Source of the DNA: Mycobacterium sp. 050128
Lineage (GTDB): Bacteria; Actinomycetota; Actinomycetes; Mycobacteriales; Mycobacteriaceae
DNA length: 64,000 bases
Direction of reading: 5' to 3'
Assembly (NCBI RefSeq): GCF_036409155.1
Contig: NZ_JAZGLW010000001.1
Location: forward strand, 3,472,001 to 3,536,000
Shown: one piece after another, positions 35,789 through 45,427 of the stretch
How the letters are laid out: every line of letters begins with the position of its first letter
How positions within the stretch are numbered: position 1 is the first letter of the stretch
The notes under the pieces: generated by a model
Databases searched by the model: none
What the model saw: only the letters and a program-made list of their open reading frames with translations
What the model was told of the DNA's origin: nothing
Program-made: the position numbers and the translations under genes

Positions 35789-37191
35789 TGAACGCATTCC
35801 ATTCATCGTGGTTCTACTGGGCCATCGGCGTCGCGATCGGATTCCCGGTCACGCTGATCCTGCTGACCGAGCTGCACCACGCACTGCTTCGCCGAGGCAA
35901 TCCCCTAGCCCGCCAAGTCAGCCTGCTCCGCAACTTTTTACTGCCGCTGGGCGCGCTGTTGGTGCTGCTGGTCAATGCCGCGCAGATCGCGGCCGGAGAT
36001 GGCCTGGTACGCATCCTGTCGACGCTCTTCGGCTTCCTGGTCCTGGTCATGTTGCTGTCCGGGCTCAACGCGACGGTGTTCGAGGGCGCACCCCAAGGCA
36101 GCTGGCGAAAGCGATTGCCCACGATTTTCCTCGACGTGGCCCGGTTCGCGCTGATCGGTGCCGGCCTGGCCGTCATCTTGTCCGTCATTTGGGGTGTCCG
36201 GGTCGGTGGTCTGTTCACCGCATTGGGTGTGACGTCGGTCGTCATCGGTTTGATGCTGCAGAACTCCGTCGGCCAGATCGTGTCCGGCCTGTTCATGTTG
36301 TTCGAGCAGCCCTTCCGCATCGACGACTGGCTCGATGCGTCCAACGAGCGCGGACGCGTCGTAGAGGTCAACTGGCGGGCCGTGCACATCCAAACCGGCA
36401 GCGGGTTACGGGTCGTGCCGAACTCGATGCTGGCCAGTACCTCGTTCACGAACCTCAGCCGCCCGTCGGGCACCCACAAGCTGTCGATCAAGACGACTTT
36501 TGCGGCCGCGGACCCGCCCGATCGGGTCTGCGCGATGCTGACGCGTGTCGCGAGCGAGCTGCCGCAGCTCAAGACCGGCAGCGTGCCCCGGTCGGTTCCC
36601 GTCGGCAACGGCGAGTACGCGACCAGTATTGGGCTGAATTCACCCGCTGAGGATGGCGCCGCGCGATCGACCTTTCTGCGCTGGATCTGGTACGCGGCCA
36701 GGCGCGAAGAACTGCACCTCGACGACGCCGACGACGACTACTCGACCAGGGAACGGGTCGAAGACGCACTGCGATCCGTGGTGGCGCCGGCGTTGCGGCT
36801 CAGCGTTGCCGATCAGCAAGCGCTGCATTCCTCGGCGCGAATCGTCCTGTACGGCGCGGACGAGATTGTCGAGTACGCGGGTCAGGTGCCAGCGGGGATG
36901 ACATTCGTGATCGCCGGGCGGGTGCAGATGATGGCCACGGCCGAGGACGGGTCGGTTGTGCCGATCAGCACGCTGGAGGCGGGCTCCTTCCTGGGTCTGA
37001 CCGCGCTCACCCGGCAACCCAACCTCGCCAGCGCGTACGCCCTGGAAGAGGTCACCGCACTGATCATCGATCGCGAACACCTCGAGCATCTCGTGATGCG
37101 TGAACCGTTGCTGCTACAGGACTTTGGCAACATCCTCGAAGAGCGGCAGAGTAAGGTGCGCCAAGCCGAACGTGGTGAGCGCGTCGGTTGA
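35788..37191 (+). CDS. MscS-family mechanosensitive channel with C-terminal cyclic-nucleotide-binding-like domain (Rv2434c-like)
   Basis: A 467-aa membrane protein. Four to five membrane helices occupy residues 5-165; the MscS pore helix and beta domain follow (LQNSVGQIVSGLFMLFEQPF, then the beta-barrel IDDWLDASNERGRVVEVNW, about 155-205). From about 345 a cNMP-type beta-roll is recognisable (ADEIVEYAGQVPAGMTFVIAGRVQ), but its phosphate cassette reads GSFLGLTALTRQPNLASAY: the usual Glu of GE and the Arg are both absent. ATG start overlaps the cyclase stop by one base. Pairing with a degenerate cyclase suggests signalling by direct contact rather than cAMP. Confidence 0.9.
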   Translation: MNAFHSSWFYWAIGVAIGFPVTLILLTELHHALLRRGNPLARQVSLLRNFLLPLGALLVLLVNAAQIAAGDGLVRILSTLFGFLVLVMLLSGLNATVFEGAPQGSWRKRLPTIFLDVARFALIGAGLAVILSVIWGVRVGGLFTALGVTSVVIGLMLQNSVGQIVSGLFMLFEQPFRIDDWLDASNERGRVVEVNWRAVHIQTGSGLRVVPNSMLASTSFTNLSRPSGTHKLSIKTTFAAADPPDRVCAMLTRVASELPQLKTGSVPRSVPVGNGEYATSIGLNSPAEDGAARSTFLRWIWYAARREELHLDDADDDYSTRERVEDALRSVVAPALRLSVADQQALHSSARIVLYGADEIVEYAGQVPAGMTFVIAGRVQMMATAEDGSVVPISTLEAGSFLGLTALTRQPNLASAYALEEVTALIIDREHLEHLVMREPLLLQDFGNILEERQSKVRQAERGERVG

Positions 37192-37213
37192 CCCGATCGC
37201 CACCCAGGCCGCC

Positions 37214-37242
37214 TTACTTGGCCAGCTCAAGCCCGATACCCT
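37214..37242 (+). promoter_or_regulatory. Promoter for a leaderless proA mRNA
   Basis: TTACTT (37214-37219), 17 bp, TACCCT (37237-37242). The ATG of proA begins 7 nt after the -10, so transcription would start at the initiation codon; no ribosome-binding site is present in the gap. Confidence 0.6.
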
Positions 37243-37248
37243 GGGTCA

Positions 37249-38508
37249 ATGAGTCTGCAAGCACCATCGCGTCCTGACTTGCGTCAGGAGGTCCACAACG
37301 CCGCGCGTCGCGCCCGCGCCGCGTCCCGCGCGCTGGCGTTGTTGCCGACGGTTGCCAAGGACCAGGCGCTGCAGTCCGCCGCCGAGGCGATCATCGCCAA
37401 CACCCGACAGATCCTGGCGGCAAACGCCGAGGATCTGAAGGTCGCCCGGGCCGCCGGTACGCCGAACGCGATGCTCGACAGGTTGGCGCTGGACGCCAAG
37501 CGCGTGGACGGAATCGCCGCCGGTCTGCGCCAGGTCGCGGGGCTGCCCGACCCGGTCGGCGAGGTGCTGCGCGGCTACACGTTGCCCAATGGGCTGCAAC
37601 TGCGTCAGCAGCGGGTTCCGCTCGGCGTGATCGGCATGATCTACGAGGGCCGGCCCAACGTCACCGTCGACGCCTTCGGGCTGGCGCTCAAGTCCGGCAA
37701 TGCCGTGCTGCTGCGCGGCAGTTCGTCGGCGGCGCGATGCAACCAGGCGCTGGTCGAGGCGTTGCGGGCGTCACTGGTCAGCGAGGACTTGCCGGCCGAT
37801 GCGGTCCAGTTGCTCTCGGCCGACGACCGGTCCACGGTCACGCACCTGATCCAGGCGCGCGGCCTGGTCGACGTGGTGATCCCGCGCGGGGGAGCGAGCC
37901 TGATCGACGCGGTGGTCCGCGACGCCCAGGTGCCCACCATCGAGACCGGTGTCGGCAACTGTCACGTCTACGTGGACGGGGGCGCCGATCTGAATGTGGC
38001 AGAACGGGTTCTGCTGAACTCCAAAACCCGCCGACCCAGCGTCTGCAACGCCGCCGAGACCCTATTGGTGGACGCCGCGATCGCCGGAACCGCGGTGCCC
38101 CGGCTGGTGGGCGCCCTGCAAGACGCCGGCGTGACGGTGCACGGTGGTCTTTTTGAAGACCCGGACGAGGACGACCTGCGTCGCGAGTACCTGTCGATGG
38201 ACATCGCGGTAGCGGTGGTCGACGGCGTCGACGCCGCGATCGCCCACATCAACGAATACGGCACCGGGCACACCGAGGCCATCGTGACCACCAATATGGC
38301 TGCGGCCCAGCGATTTTCCGACGGCGTCGACGCGGCCGCCGTGATGGTCAACGCATCGACGTCGTTCACCGACGGCGAGCAATTCGGCTTCGGTGCCGAG
38401 ATCGGCATCTCGACGCAGAAGCTGCACGCCCGCGGTCCGATGGGCTTGCCCGAACTGACCTCGACAAAATGGATTGCATGGGGTGACGGCCAGATTCGTC
38501 CGGTCTGA
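37249..38508 (+). CDS. proA: Gamma-glutamyl phosphate reductase
   Basis: Second enzyme of proline synthesis, reducing glutamyl-5-phosphate with NADPH to glutamate semialdehyde. The 419-aa ALDH-fold protein has [21 protein letters not shown] (about 124-144), the catalytic-Cys region [16 protein letters not shown] (about 259-274) and the signature ending [21 protein letters not shown]. Counterpart of Rv2427c. Probably leaderless. proB is 16 kb away beside obg, as in M. tuberculosis. Confidence 0.96.
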   Translation: MSLQAPSRPDLRQEVHNAARRARAASRALALLPTVAKDQALQSAAEAIIANTRQILAANAEDLKVARAAGTPNAMLDRLALDAKRVDGIAAGLRQVAGLPDPVGEVLRGYTLPNGLQLRQQRVPLGVIGMIYEGRPNVTVDAFGLALKSGNAVLLRGSSSAARCNQALVEALRASLVSEDLPADAVQLLSADDRSTVTHLIQARGLVDVVIPRGGASLIDAVVRDAQVPTIETGVGNCHVYVDGGADLNVAERVLLNSKTRRPSVCNAAETLLVDAAIAGTAVPRLVGALQDAGVTVHGGLFEDPDEDDLRREYLSMDIAVAVVDGVDAAIAHINEYGTGHTEAIVTTNMAAAQRFSDGVDAAAVMVNASTSFTDGEQFGFGAEIGISTQKLHARGPMGLPELTSTKWIAWGDGQIRPV

Positions 38509-38544
38509 CCCGTCTGCCAAAAGTGTTTTAGGAGAACTGAGATT

Positions 38545-39420
38545 GTGAGCGTGCCCGCCCGGTCCACCCCGCTGTTCGCGGACATCAGCGACGTCTCGCG
38601 ACGGTTGGCCGAGACTGGTTATCTGCCCGACACGGCCACCGCGACCGCGGTGTTTCTCGCCGACCGGCTGGGCAAGCCGCTGCTGGTCGAGGGTCCCGCC
38701 GGCGTGGGCAAGACAGAGCTGGCGCGCGCCATCGCGCAAGCCACCGGCTCGGGCCTGGTTCGGCTGCAGTGCTACGAGGGCGTCGACGAGGCTCGCGCCC
38801 TGTACGAGTGGAACCACGCTAAGCAGATCCTGCGCATCCAGGCCGGCTCGGGCGATTGGGACCAGACCAAAGATGACGTGTTCAGCGAGGAGTTCTTGCT
38901 GCAGCGCCCCCTGCTGACCGCGATCCGGCGCACCGAACCGACGGTGCTGCTGATCGACGAAACCGACAAGGCTGACATCGAAATCGAGGGCCTGCTGCTC
39001 GAGGTGCTCTCGGATTTCGCGGTGACCGTGCCGGAACTGGGCACGATCACCGCCGAGCGGACGCCGTTGGTGGTGCTGACCTCCAACGCCACCCGCGAGC
39101 TGTCCGAGGCGCTCAAGCGTCGCTGCCTGTTCCTGCACATCGACTTCCCCCCGCCCGACCTGGAACGGCGCATCCTGTTGTCCCGGGTTCCGGAGTTGCC
39201 CGCGCATCTCGCCGAGGAGTTGGTGCGCATCATCGGCGTGCTGCGCGCCATGCAGCTGAAGAAGGTGCCGTCCATCGCCGAGACCATCGACTGGGGCCGC
39301 ACGCTGCTGGCGCTGGGCCTGGACACCATTGACGACGCGGTCGTTGCCCAGACGCTCGGCGTGGTCCTCAAACACCAATCCGACCAGCAACGCGCGGCCG
39401 GGGAACTGAGGCTCAACTAA
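38545..39420 (+). CDS. MoxR-family AAA+ ATPase
   Basis: A 291-aa AAA+ chaperone-type ATPase: Walker A VEGPAGVGKTEL (about 49-60), Walker B TVLLIDETDKAD (about 132-143), sensor 1 VVLTSNATRELSEALKRRC. Mostly found with VWA-domain partners to remodel metal-enzyme or envelope complexes. GTG start with AGGAGAACTGAG upstream. It is followed 17 bp later by the VWA gene. Counterpart of Rv2426c; client unknown. Confidence 0.92.
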   Translation: MSVPARSTPLFADISDVSRRLAETGYLPDTATATAVFLADRLGKPLLVEGPAGVGKTELARAIAQATGSGLVRLQCYEGVDEARALYEWNHAKQILRIQAGSGDWDQTKDDVFSEEFLLQRPLLTAIRRTEPTVLLIDETDKADIEIEGLLLEVLSDFAVTVPELGTITAERTPLVVLTSNATRELSEALKRRCLFLHIDFPPPDLERRILLSRVPELPAHLAEELVRIIGVLRAMQLKKVPSIAETIDWGRTLLALGLDTIDDAVVAQTLGVVLKHQSDQQRAAGELRLN

Positions 39421-39437
39421 ATGATGAGGCTCAACTG

Positions 39438-40886
39438 ATGCCGCCGCGCCGCATCCGCCCCAAACGGCCACTCGCCCCGCACGGGTTGCCGGGCCACTTG
39501 GTGGGCTTCGTGGAAGCGCTTCGCGGAAGCGGGATTTCGGTGGGTCCGTCGGAGACGGTAGACGCCGGCCGGGTGATGGCCACGCTCGGCCTGAGCAATC
39601 GCGACGTGCTCCGGGAAGGCATCGCGTGTGCGGTGCTGCGCCAGCCCGATCACCGCGACACCTACGACGCGATGTTCGACCTGTGGTTCCCCGCCGCGAT
39701 GGGGGCGCGGGCGGTGGTCGTCGAAGACGAGGGTGGGGACGGTCAAGACAACGACGCCCTGCCCGCCGACGACGTCGACGCGATGCGGCAGATGCTGCTC
39801 GATCTGCTGACCCAGAACGAAGATCTGGCCGACATGGACGAACGACTCGTCGCGATGATCGCGCGAATCGTGGAGGCCTACGGCAAATACAGTTCCAGCC
39901 GCGGCCCGTCGTTCTCGTCGTATCAGGCGCTCAAGGCGATGGCGCTGGACGAACTGGAGGGCAAGCTGCTCGCCGGGCTGCTCGCCCCATACGGCGACGA
40001 ACCGAGTCCCACCCAAGAACAGATCGCCAAAGCGCTTGCCGCGCAGCGGATCACCCAGCTGCGCAAGCTGGTTGACGCCGAGACCAAGCGGCGCACCGCC
40101 GAGCAGCTCGGCCGTGATCACGTCCAGATGTACGGCATCCCTCAGCTTGCCGAGAACGTCGAGTTCCTACGGGCCTCGGGCGACCAGGTGCGCCAGATGC
40201 AGCGAGTCGTGGCACCACTGGCCCGTACCCTCGCGACCCGACTGGCGGCCCGGCGGCGCCGCAGCCGCGCCGGGACAATCGACCTGCGCAAGACGCTGCG
40301 CAAATCGATGTCCACCGGCGGCGTGCCGATCGACGTGGTGCTGGCCAAACCCCGTCCGGCCCGTCCGGAGTTGGTCGTGCTGTGCGATGTGTCCGGCTCG
40401 GTGGCCGGGTTCAGTCACTTCACCCTGCTGCTGGTTCATGCGCTGCGCCAACAGTTCTCGCGGGTTCGGGTGTTCGCCTTCATCGACACCACCGACGAGG
40501 TGACCCACATGTTCGGGCCGGAATGCGACCTGGCCGTGGCGATCCAGCGGATCACCCGCGAAGCCGGCGTCTACAGCCGCGATGGGCACTCCGACTACGG
40601 CAATGCGTTCGTCTCGTTCCTCCAGGCCAATCCGAATGTGCTGTCGCCGCGCAGCTCGCTGCTGGTGCTCGGCGACGGGCGCACCAACTACCGTGACCCG
40701 GCCATCGACGTGCTGTCCGACATGGTCAACGCCGCCCGGCACGCGCACTGGCTCAACCCCGAGCCCAGACACCTCTGGGGCAGCGGAGATTCGGCGGTGC
40801 CACGCTACGAAGAAGTGATCACCATGCACGAATGCCGGTCCGCCAAGCAGCTCGCCACGGTGATCGACCAACTGTTGCCGGTCTGA
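39438..40886 (+). CDS. VWA (CoxE-like) domain protein, partner of MoxR
   Basis: A 482-aa cytosolic protein with a helical N-terminal region (acidic insert EDEGGDGQDND near 95) and a C-terminal von Willebrand factor A domain. The MIDAS motif DVSGS (about 316-320) and the downstream Thr/Asp (FIDTTDEVTHM; GDGRTNYRDP) are intact. CoxE-type proteins act with MoxR ATPases in metal-centre insertion in CO dehydrogenases; the role here is unknown. Counterpart of Rv2425c. The next gene, on the other strand, begins at the very next base after its stop. Confidence 0.9.
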   Translation: MPPRRIRPKRPLAPHGLPGHLVGFVEALRGSGISVGPSETVDAGRVMATLGLSNRDVLREGIACAVLRQPDHRDTYDAMFDLWFPAAMGARAVVVEDEGGDGQDNDALPADDVDAMRQMLLDLLTQNEDLADMDERLVAMIARIVEAYGKYSSSRGPSFSSYQALKAMALDELEGKLLAGLLAPYGDEPSPTQEQIAKALAAQRITQLRKLVDAETKRRTAEQLGRDHVQMYGIPQLAENVEFLRASGDQVRQMQRVVAPLARTLATRLAARRRRSRAGTIDLRKTLRKSMSTGGVPIDVVLAKPRPARPELVVLCDVSGSVAGFSHFTLLLVHALRQQFSRVRVFAFIDTTDEVTHMFGPECDLAVAIQRITREAGVYSRDGHSDYGNAFVSFLQANPNVLSPRSSLLVLGDGRTNYRDPAIDVLSDMVNAARHAHWLNPEPRHLWGSGDSAVPRYEEVITMHECRSAKQLATVIDQLLPV

Positions 40887-41936
40887 TCACGTCGTCTTCC
40901 GGTAGACGAGCCAGCGCATCTCGATCGGGCTCATCTCCCGAACGATCGGAAAAGCGTTGATGCCGCGGATCCAATCCGGGTACCACCGCGTCGGCGGCCA
41001 CGCGCCGTCCGGCAAGTGCGCCTTCTCGTAGTCGTATACCGCGTCGTCGGCGACCAGCGCCAACGGCAATCCTGTTGCGGCAGAGTCGATCTCGCCGCGC
41101 GTGAAGACGCCGGTGTGAAAATGCTGTCCGAACTCGCGGGTGGCTTGGTCAAGCTCGTGCTCATCGGTCGCCAGAAATGTACTGAACACCAGGTGCGCAC
41201 CCGAGGCCAGGCACTGGCCGGCGATCTCGAAAAGACCACGCAGCTGGCGCGTCGACACGAAATCGGACACCACTTCGGAAAGCAGAATCAGCCGATAGTC
41301 GTCTCGAAGCTCATCAATCTTCGAGAAGACGTCGCCGACGATGACGCGTACGTCGACGTATTGAGCTGCGGCCTCGGAGCGAATGACATCGGCGAACTCC
41401 TCGGTCAACTCCACGACATCGACCGGGTGTCCGCGTCGCGCCAGAGCCAGGGCATTGCGGCCAATTCCCGCCCCGATATCGAGGATGGGGTGCGTGGTGG
41501 GATCGGCGGCGTCGCGGGCCAATGTCCACACCCGGGCGTCCGGCTGCTTGCCGAACAGCGACGGCCCGGGCCGGGTCAGCCATCGGGCGTAGTAGCGCTG
41601 CAGCGTCTGTGGGTGGGCGGTGATCTGAGACTGCACCGGGCGGCCCCGGAAAGCGGCGAACACGACCCGGACGATCGAGCGGGTCGACGCAGCATGGGCC
41701 TCGGTCAACCGTCGCGTGAGCCGTCGCCTGATGCGCGCACGTTCCTCGTCGGCCAGCTCTCTTCCGAGCGCCGCACAGAGCCGCACGCACACCGTCAGGT
41801 ATTCGTCGATCAGGCCCGGAACCGCCGGCAGGTCGACCGTCGCGGCGATGTCGCCGATTGTCGCGGCGTCGAGCAGTTGCGCGACGATCGACTCCCTGAG
41901 CGGCGCTGGCAGCTGTTCGGCCGGCGAACTGTCCAC
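40887..41936 (-). CDS. SAM-dependent methyltransferase, accessory
   Basis: A 349-aa class I methyltransferase. Motif I is [20 protein letters not shown] (about 148-167), followed by DVVELTEEF (acidic residue for the ribose) and [13 protein letters not shown]. The N-terminal 130 residues are helical and Arg-rich, perhaps for substrate recognition. It starts at GTG. It is not part of the conserved M. tuberculosis order here, so it is probably an accessory gene; it is divergent from nadD and exactly abuts the VWA gene stop. Substrate unknown. Confidence 0.85.
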   Translation of the reverse strand: MDSSPAEQLPAPLRESIVAQLLDAATIGDIAATVDLPAVPGLIDEYLTVCVRLCAALGRELADEERARIRRRLTRRLTEAHAASTRSIVRVVFAAFRGRPVQSQITAHPQTLQRYYARWLTRPGPSLFGKQPDARVWTLARDAADPTTHPILDIGAGIGRNALALARRGHPVDVVELTEEFADVIRSEAAAQYVDVRVIVGDVFSKIDELRDDYRLILLSEVVSDFVSTRQLRGLFEIAGQCLASGAHLVFSTFLATDEHELDQATREFGQHFHTGVFTRGEIDSAATGLPLALVADDAVYDYEKAHLPDGAWPPTRWYPDWIRGINAFPIVREMSPIEMRWLVYRKTT

Positions 41937-42051
41937 AGGGTTCTTCTACACGACCGGGCTGGGACCCGGCGGGCGCGGCGGTCCTCCGATGCGGAGACTG
42001 ATGTGGCGTATGTGACGACAGCGCGGCGACTGCCCGGCTCGAGCGGCCCGG

Positions 42052-42057
42052 TAAGCT
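42052..42057 (+). promoter_or_regulatory. -10 element TAAGCT close to the nadD start
   Basis: TAAGCT (TANNNT) ends 8 nt before the nadD GTG, and no ribosome-binding site is visible, so the nadD-rsfS-gpgP-octT operon may begin with a leaderless transcript. Confidence 0.4.
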
Positions 42058-42065
42058 GGCAAATC

Positions 42066-42746
42066 GTGCAAAAGCGCCGTCGCAGGCTGGGAGTGATGGG
42101 TGGGACATTCGACCCCATCCATTACGGGCACCTGGTTGCCGCCAGTGAGGTGGCCGACCTGTTCGACCTCGACGAAGTGGTGTTCGTGCCCAGCGGTCAG
42201 CCGTGGCAGAAGACCCGCAATGTCTCCGCCGCCGAGGACCGGTATCTGATGACGGTGATCGCCACCGCCTCCAATCCCCGGTTCTCGGTCAGCCGGGTCG
42301 ACATCGACCGCGCCGGCCCCACCTACACCAAGGACACCCTGCAGGACCTGCACGCCCTCAACCCGGACTCCGAGCTGTTCTTCATTACCGGAGCCGACGC
42401 CTTGTCATCCATCCTGTCCTGGCAGGGCTGGGAAGTGGTGTTCCAATTGGCGCGGTTCATCGGTGTCAGCCGGCCCGGCTACGAGCTGCGCCACGAGCAC
42501 ATCACCGAAGTACTCGGCGAACTGGCCAAGGATGCGCTGACCCTGGTCGAGGTTCCGGCACTGGCGATCTCGTCGACCGACTGCCGCCAGCGAGCCGCCC
42601 AGCGCCGTCCGCTGTGGTACCTGATGCCCGACGGCGTCGTGCAATACGTCTCCAAACGCCGGCTCTACCGCGCCCCCGTCGAGGGAGAGGCCAAAGCGAC
42701 GCTCGGCCCAACGCCGTCCAGCCTTTCGGCGGGGAACAACCCATGA
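42066..42746 (+). CDS. nadD: Nicotinate-nucleotide adenylyltransferase
   Basis: Makes nicotinic acid adenine dinucleotide from NaMN and ATP, feeding NadE. With GTG at 42066 the protein has 226 aa and begins [17 protein letters not shown], aligning with Rv2421c; the open frame upstream is antisense to the methyltransferase gene and is ignored. The ATP signature [11 protein letters not shown] is at 12-22 and ISSTDCRQR near 169-177 binds phosphate. The stop overlaps rsfS by 4 nt (ATGA). Confidence 0.95.
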   Translation: MQKRRRRLGVMGGTFDPIHYGHLVAASEVADLFDLDEVVFVPSGQPWQKTRNVSAAEDRYLMTVIATASNPRFSVSRVDIDRAGPTYTKDTLQDLHALNPDSELFFITGADALSSILSWQGWEVVFQLARFIGVSRPGYELRHEHITEVLGELAKDALTLVEVPALAISSTDCRQRAAQRRPLWYLMPDGVVQYVSKRRLYRAPVEGEAKATLGPTPSSLSAGNNP

Positions 42747-43132
42747 GCGCCACGCAGGAAGCCGTTGACATGGCGACGATCGCGGCGAACGCCGCGGCCG
42801 CCAAGCTCGCCAACGACGTTGTGGTGATCGACGTCTCGGGGCAACTGGTCATCACCGACTGCTTCGTCATCGCTTCGGCGTCCAACGAGCGGCAGGTCAA
42901 CGCGATCGTCGACGAGGTCGAGGAGAAAATGCAGAAGGCCGGCTACAAGCCCGCCCGCCGCGAGGGTGCTCGGGAGGGACGCTGGACGCTGCTGGATTAC
43001 CGCGACATCGTCGTGCACATTCAGCACCAGGACGATCGCAATTTCTATGCCCTGGACCGCTTGTGGGGTGACTGCCCGGTTATTCCGGTGGATTTGTCGG
43101 GCGGTTCGCAAGATTCGGCGAGCGCGCAATGA
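42743..43132 (+). CDS. rsfS: Ribosomal silencing factor RsfS
   Basis: Binds L14 and blocks subunit joining when nutrients are scarce. The 129-aa protein has the RsfS/Iojap core [19 protein letters not shown] and [15 protein letters not shown]; start ATG at 42743 within ATGA overlap with nadD. Its own stop overlaps gpgP by 4 nt. Counterpart of Rv2420c. nadD-rsfS linkage is widespread in bacteria. Confidence 0.95.
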   Translation: MSATQEAVDMATIAANAAAAKLANDVVVIDVSGQLVITDCFVIASASNERQVNAIVDEVEEKMQKAGYKPARREGAREGRWTLLDYRDIVVHIQHQDDRNFYALDRLWGDCPVIPVDLSGGSQDSASAQ

Positions 43133-43803
43133 GTATCCGTCGCCTGTTGATGTTGCGGCATGGGCAGACGGACTTCAATGCCGGCAGCCGGATGCAGGGG
43201 CAGTTGGACTCCGCGCTCACCGAGCTGGGCCGGGCGCAGGCGAGCGCAGCGGCGGAGGTGCTGGGCAAGTTGCAGCCGCTGCTGATCGTGTCGTCGGATC
43301 TGCATCGCGCCTACGACACCGCGGTCATGCTGGGGGAGCGGACCGGCTTGCCGGTTCGGGTGGACGAGCGGCTGCGCGAGACGCATCTGGGCGACTGGCA
43401 GGGCTTGACCCACACCGAGGTTGACGCGCAGGCCCCGGGCGCCCGGCTCGCCTGGCGTGACGACGCCACCTGGGCACCGCACGGCGGGGAAAGCAGGGTC
43501 GACGTCGCCGGGCGCAGCGTGCCGCTGGTCGCCGAGCTGGTGGCCGGCGAACCGGAATGGGGAGACGCGGACGAACCGGGGCGGCCGGTGGTGCTGGTGG
43601 CCCACGGCGGTCTGATCGCCGCGTTATCGGCTGCGCTGCTGAAGCTTCCGGTCGCCAACTGGCCGATCCTGGGCGGGATGGGCAATGCTAGCTGGGTGCA
43701 GCTCTCCGGCCACTCCCACGACTCCGGCGGCGACTTTGACAGCATCCGCTGGCGCCTCGACGTGTGGAACGCTTCGGCGCAGGTCTCCAACGATGTCCTC
43801 TGA
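43129..43803 (+). CDS. gpgP: Glucosyl-3-phosphoglycerate phosphatase GpgP
   Basis: Histidine-phosphatase-family enzyme that dephosphorylates glucosyl-3-phosphoglycerate, an early step of methylglucose lipopolysaccharide (MGLP) synthesis. 224 aa. The catalytic set is intact: Arg10-His11 (LRHGQTDFN), Arg60, Glu84 and His159, at the numbering I recall for M. tuberculosis GpgP (Rv2419c). Start overlaps rsfS by 4 nt and stop overlaps octT by 11 nt, so it is tightly coupled in the operon. Confidence 0.92.
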   Translation: MSIRRLLMLRHGQTDFNAGSRMQGQLDSALTELGRAQASAAAEVLGKLQPLLIVSSDLHRAYDTAVMLGERTGLPVRVDERLRETHLGDWQGLTHTEVDAQAPGARLAWRDDATWAPHGGESRVDVAGRSVPLVAELVAGEPEWGDADEPGRPVVLVAHGGLIAALSAALLKLPVANWPILGGMGNASWVQLSGHSHDSGGDFDSIRWRLDVWNASAQVSNDVL

Positions 43804-44587
43804 CATACGGCCGACGCTGCTGGTCTTCGCCGACTCGCTGTCCTACTACGGCCCCACCGGGGGACTGCCTGCCGACGATCCCCGCATCTGGCCCAATATC
43901 GTTGCCTCGCAACTGGGTTGGGAACTGGAGTTGATCGGCCGCATCGGCTGGACCTGCCGTGACGTGTGGTGGGCCGCCACGCAGGACCCGCGGTCGTGGG
44001 CGGCGCTGCCCAGGGCGGGCGCGGTGATCTTCGCGACCTGCGGGATGGATTCGCTGCCGTCGGTGCTGCCTACGGCGTTGCGCGAGCTGATCCGCTACGT
44101 CCGCCCGCCGTGGCTGCGGCGCTGGGTCCGCGACGGCTACGGCTGGGTGCAGCCCAGGCTGTCGCCGGTGGCTCGGCCCGCGTTGCCACCGCATTTGACC
44201 GCTGACTATCTCGAACAGACCAGGGCCGCGATCGATTTCAACCGGCCGGGTATCCCGTTCGTCGCATCGCTGCCGTCGGTGCACATTGCCGAGACCTACG
44301 GAAAAGCCCACCATAGCCGCGCCGGCACCGTGGCGGCGATCACGGAATGGGCGCAACAGCACGACATTCCGCTGGTCGATCTCAAAGCCGCCGTGGCCGA
44401 ACAGGTGATGAGTGGACGCGGCAATCCCGACGGTATTCACTGGAATTTCGAAGCCCACCAGGCCGTCGCGGAACTGATGATCAAGGCGCTCGCCGAGGCC
44501 GGCGTGGCAACGATGCAGGACGCGCAGCGCGATGAGGAGGCGCCGCGCAATCAGGACGGCGTACCCAACGAGAAGTCGCGCGGTTAA
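43793..44587 (+). CDS. octT: Diglucosylglycerate octanoyltransferase, SGNH-type
   Basis: SGNH-hydrolase-like acyltransferase that places octanoate on the reducing-end precursor of MGLP (Rv2418c, OctT). The protein starts [19 protein letters not shown]; the Ser of FADSLSYYG (block I) is the nucleophile, [10 protein letters not shown] fits block III and NPDGIHWN carries the Asp-x-x-His pair. 264 aa, about 17 longer than Rv2418c because of a charged C-terminal tail ([14 protein letters not shown]). It follows gpgP with an 11-nt overlap. Confidence 0.88.
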   Translation: MSSDIRPTLLVFADSLSYYGPTGGLPADDPRIWPNIVASQLGWELELIGRIGWTCRDVWWAATQDPRSWAALPRAGAVIFATCGMDSLPSVLPTALRELIRYVRPPWLRRWVRDGYGWVQPRLSPVARPALPPHLTADYLEQTRAAIDFNRPGIPFVASLPSVHIAETYGKAHHSRAGTVAAITEWAQQHDIPLVDLKAAVAEQVMSGRGNPDGIHWNFEAHQAVAELMIKALAEAGVATMQDAQRDEEAPRNQDGVPNEKSRG

Positions 44588-44590
44588 CGC

Positions 44591-45427
44591 ATGGCCGTCG
44601 TGGTGGTGACCGATGCCTCGTCGCGCCTCCCGGCCGATCTGCTGGAAAAGTGGGCGATACGCGTTGTCCCGCTGCATGTCCTGCTCGACGGGGGCGACCT
44701 GCGCGACGGTGTGGACGAGATCCCCGACGATGTCTACGCGCACCACGCCACGACCGCGGCGGCCACCCCCGCCGAACTCGGCGCCGCCTACCGCACGGCG
44801 CTGGCGGACTCCGGCGGCGATGGTGTGGTGGCAGTGCATATCTCGTCGGCGCTATCGGGCACCTGTGGCGTGGGCCAACGGGCCGCAGCTGAAATCGGCC
44901 CGGCCGTGCGCGTCATCGACTCGCGGTCGGCGGCGATGGGCACCGGCTTCGTCGCGCTGGCCGCGGCGCGGTCCGCGGCCCGCGGTGCTGACCTCGAAAC
45001 CGTTGTGGCCGCAGCGAACTCGGCGGTACACCGCATTCACGCGTTCATCGTGGTGCACGGTTTGGACAATCTGCGGCGCAGCGGCCGGATCGGTGGCGCC
45101 AAGGCGTGGCTGGGCACCGCGCTGTCGCTGAAGCCGCTGCTGCGCATCGATGACGGCAAACTCGTTCTGGCCCAACGGGTACGGACGGTCAGCAAGGCGA
45201 CGACGGCGATGCTCGACCGGGTCTGCGAAATCGTCGGCGACGATTCCGCGGCCGTTGCGGTGCACCACGTCGTCAACCCCGACGGCGCGAACGAAGTGGC
45301 CGCCGCGTTGGCCCAGCGGCTACCGGCCTGCGAGCCCGCGATCGTCACCTCGCTGGGGCCGGTGCTTGGCGTGCATGTCGGCCCCGGCGCCGTCGCGGTG
45401 TGCCTGGACCTAGCTCCTGGCAGCTGA
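44591..45427 (+). CDS. DegV-family fatty-acid-binding protein
   Basis: A 278-aa DegV protein (Rv2417c-like): VVVTDASSRLPADLLEKW at the N-terminus, HISSALSGTCGVG around residue 80, and the fatty-acid-enclosing HGLDNLRRSGRIGGAKAW near 152. DegV proteins bind fatty acids and can present them to acyl kinases (FakB-like) or carry them for other enzymes. It starts 3 bp after octT, so it may supply acyl chains to the MGLP branch (inference). Its last 18 bp overlap the 3' end of the convergent mmpL gene. Confidence 0.9.
   Translation: MAVVVVTDASSRLPADLLEKWAIRVVPLHVLLDGGDLRDGVDEIPDDVYAHHATTAAATPAELGAAYRTALADSGGDGVVAVHISSALSGTCGVGQRAAAEIGPAVRVIDSRSAAMGTGFVALAAARSAARGADLETVVAAANSAVHRIHAFIVVHGLDNLRRSGRIGGAKAWLGTALSLKPLLRIDDGKLVLAQRVRTVSKATTAMLDRVCEIVGDDSAAVAVHHVVNPDGANEVAAALAQRLPACEPAIVTSLGPVLGVHVGPGAVAVCLDLAPGS

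Noticed and set aside
41016..42065. 350-codon extension of nadD upstream
   Set aside because: It is the antisense of the methyltransferase gene; NadD length and the HxGH motif position fix the start near 42066.
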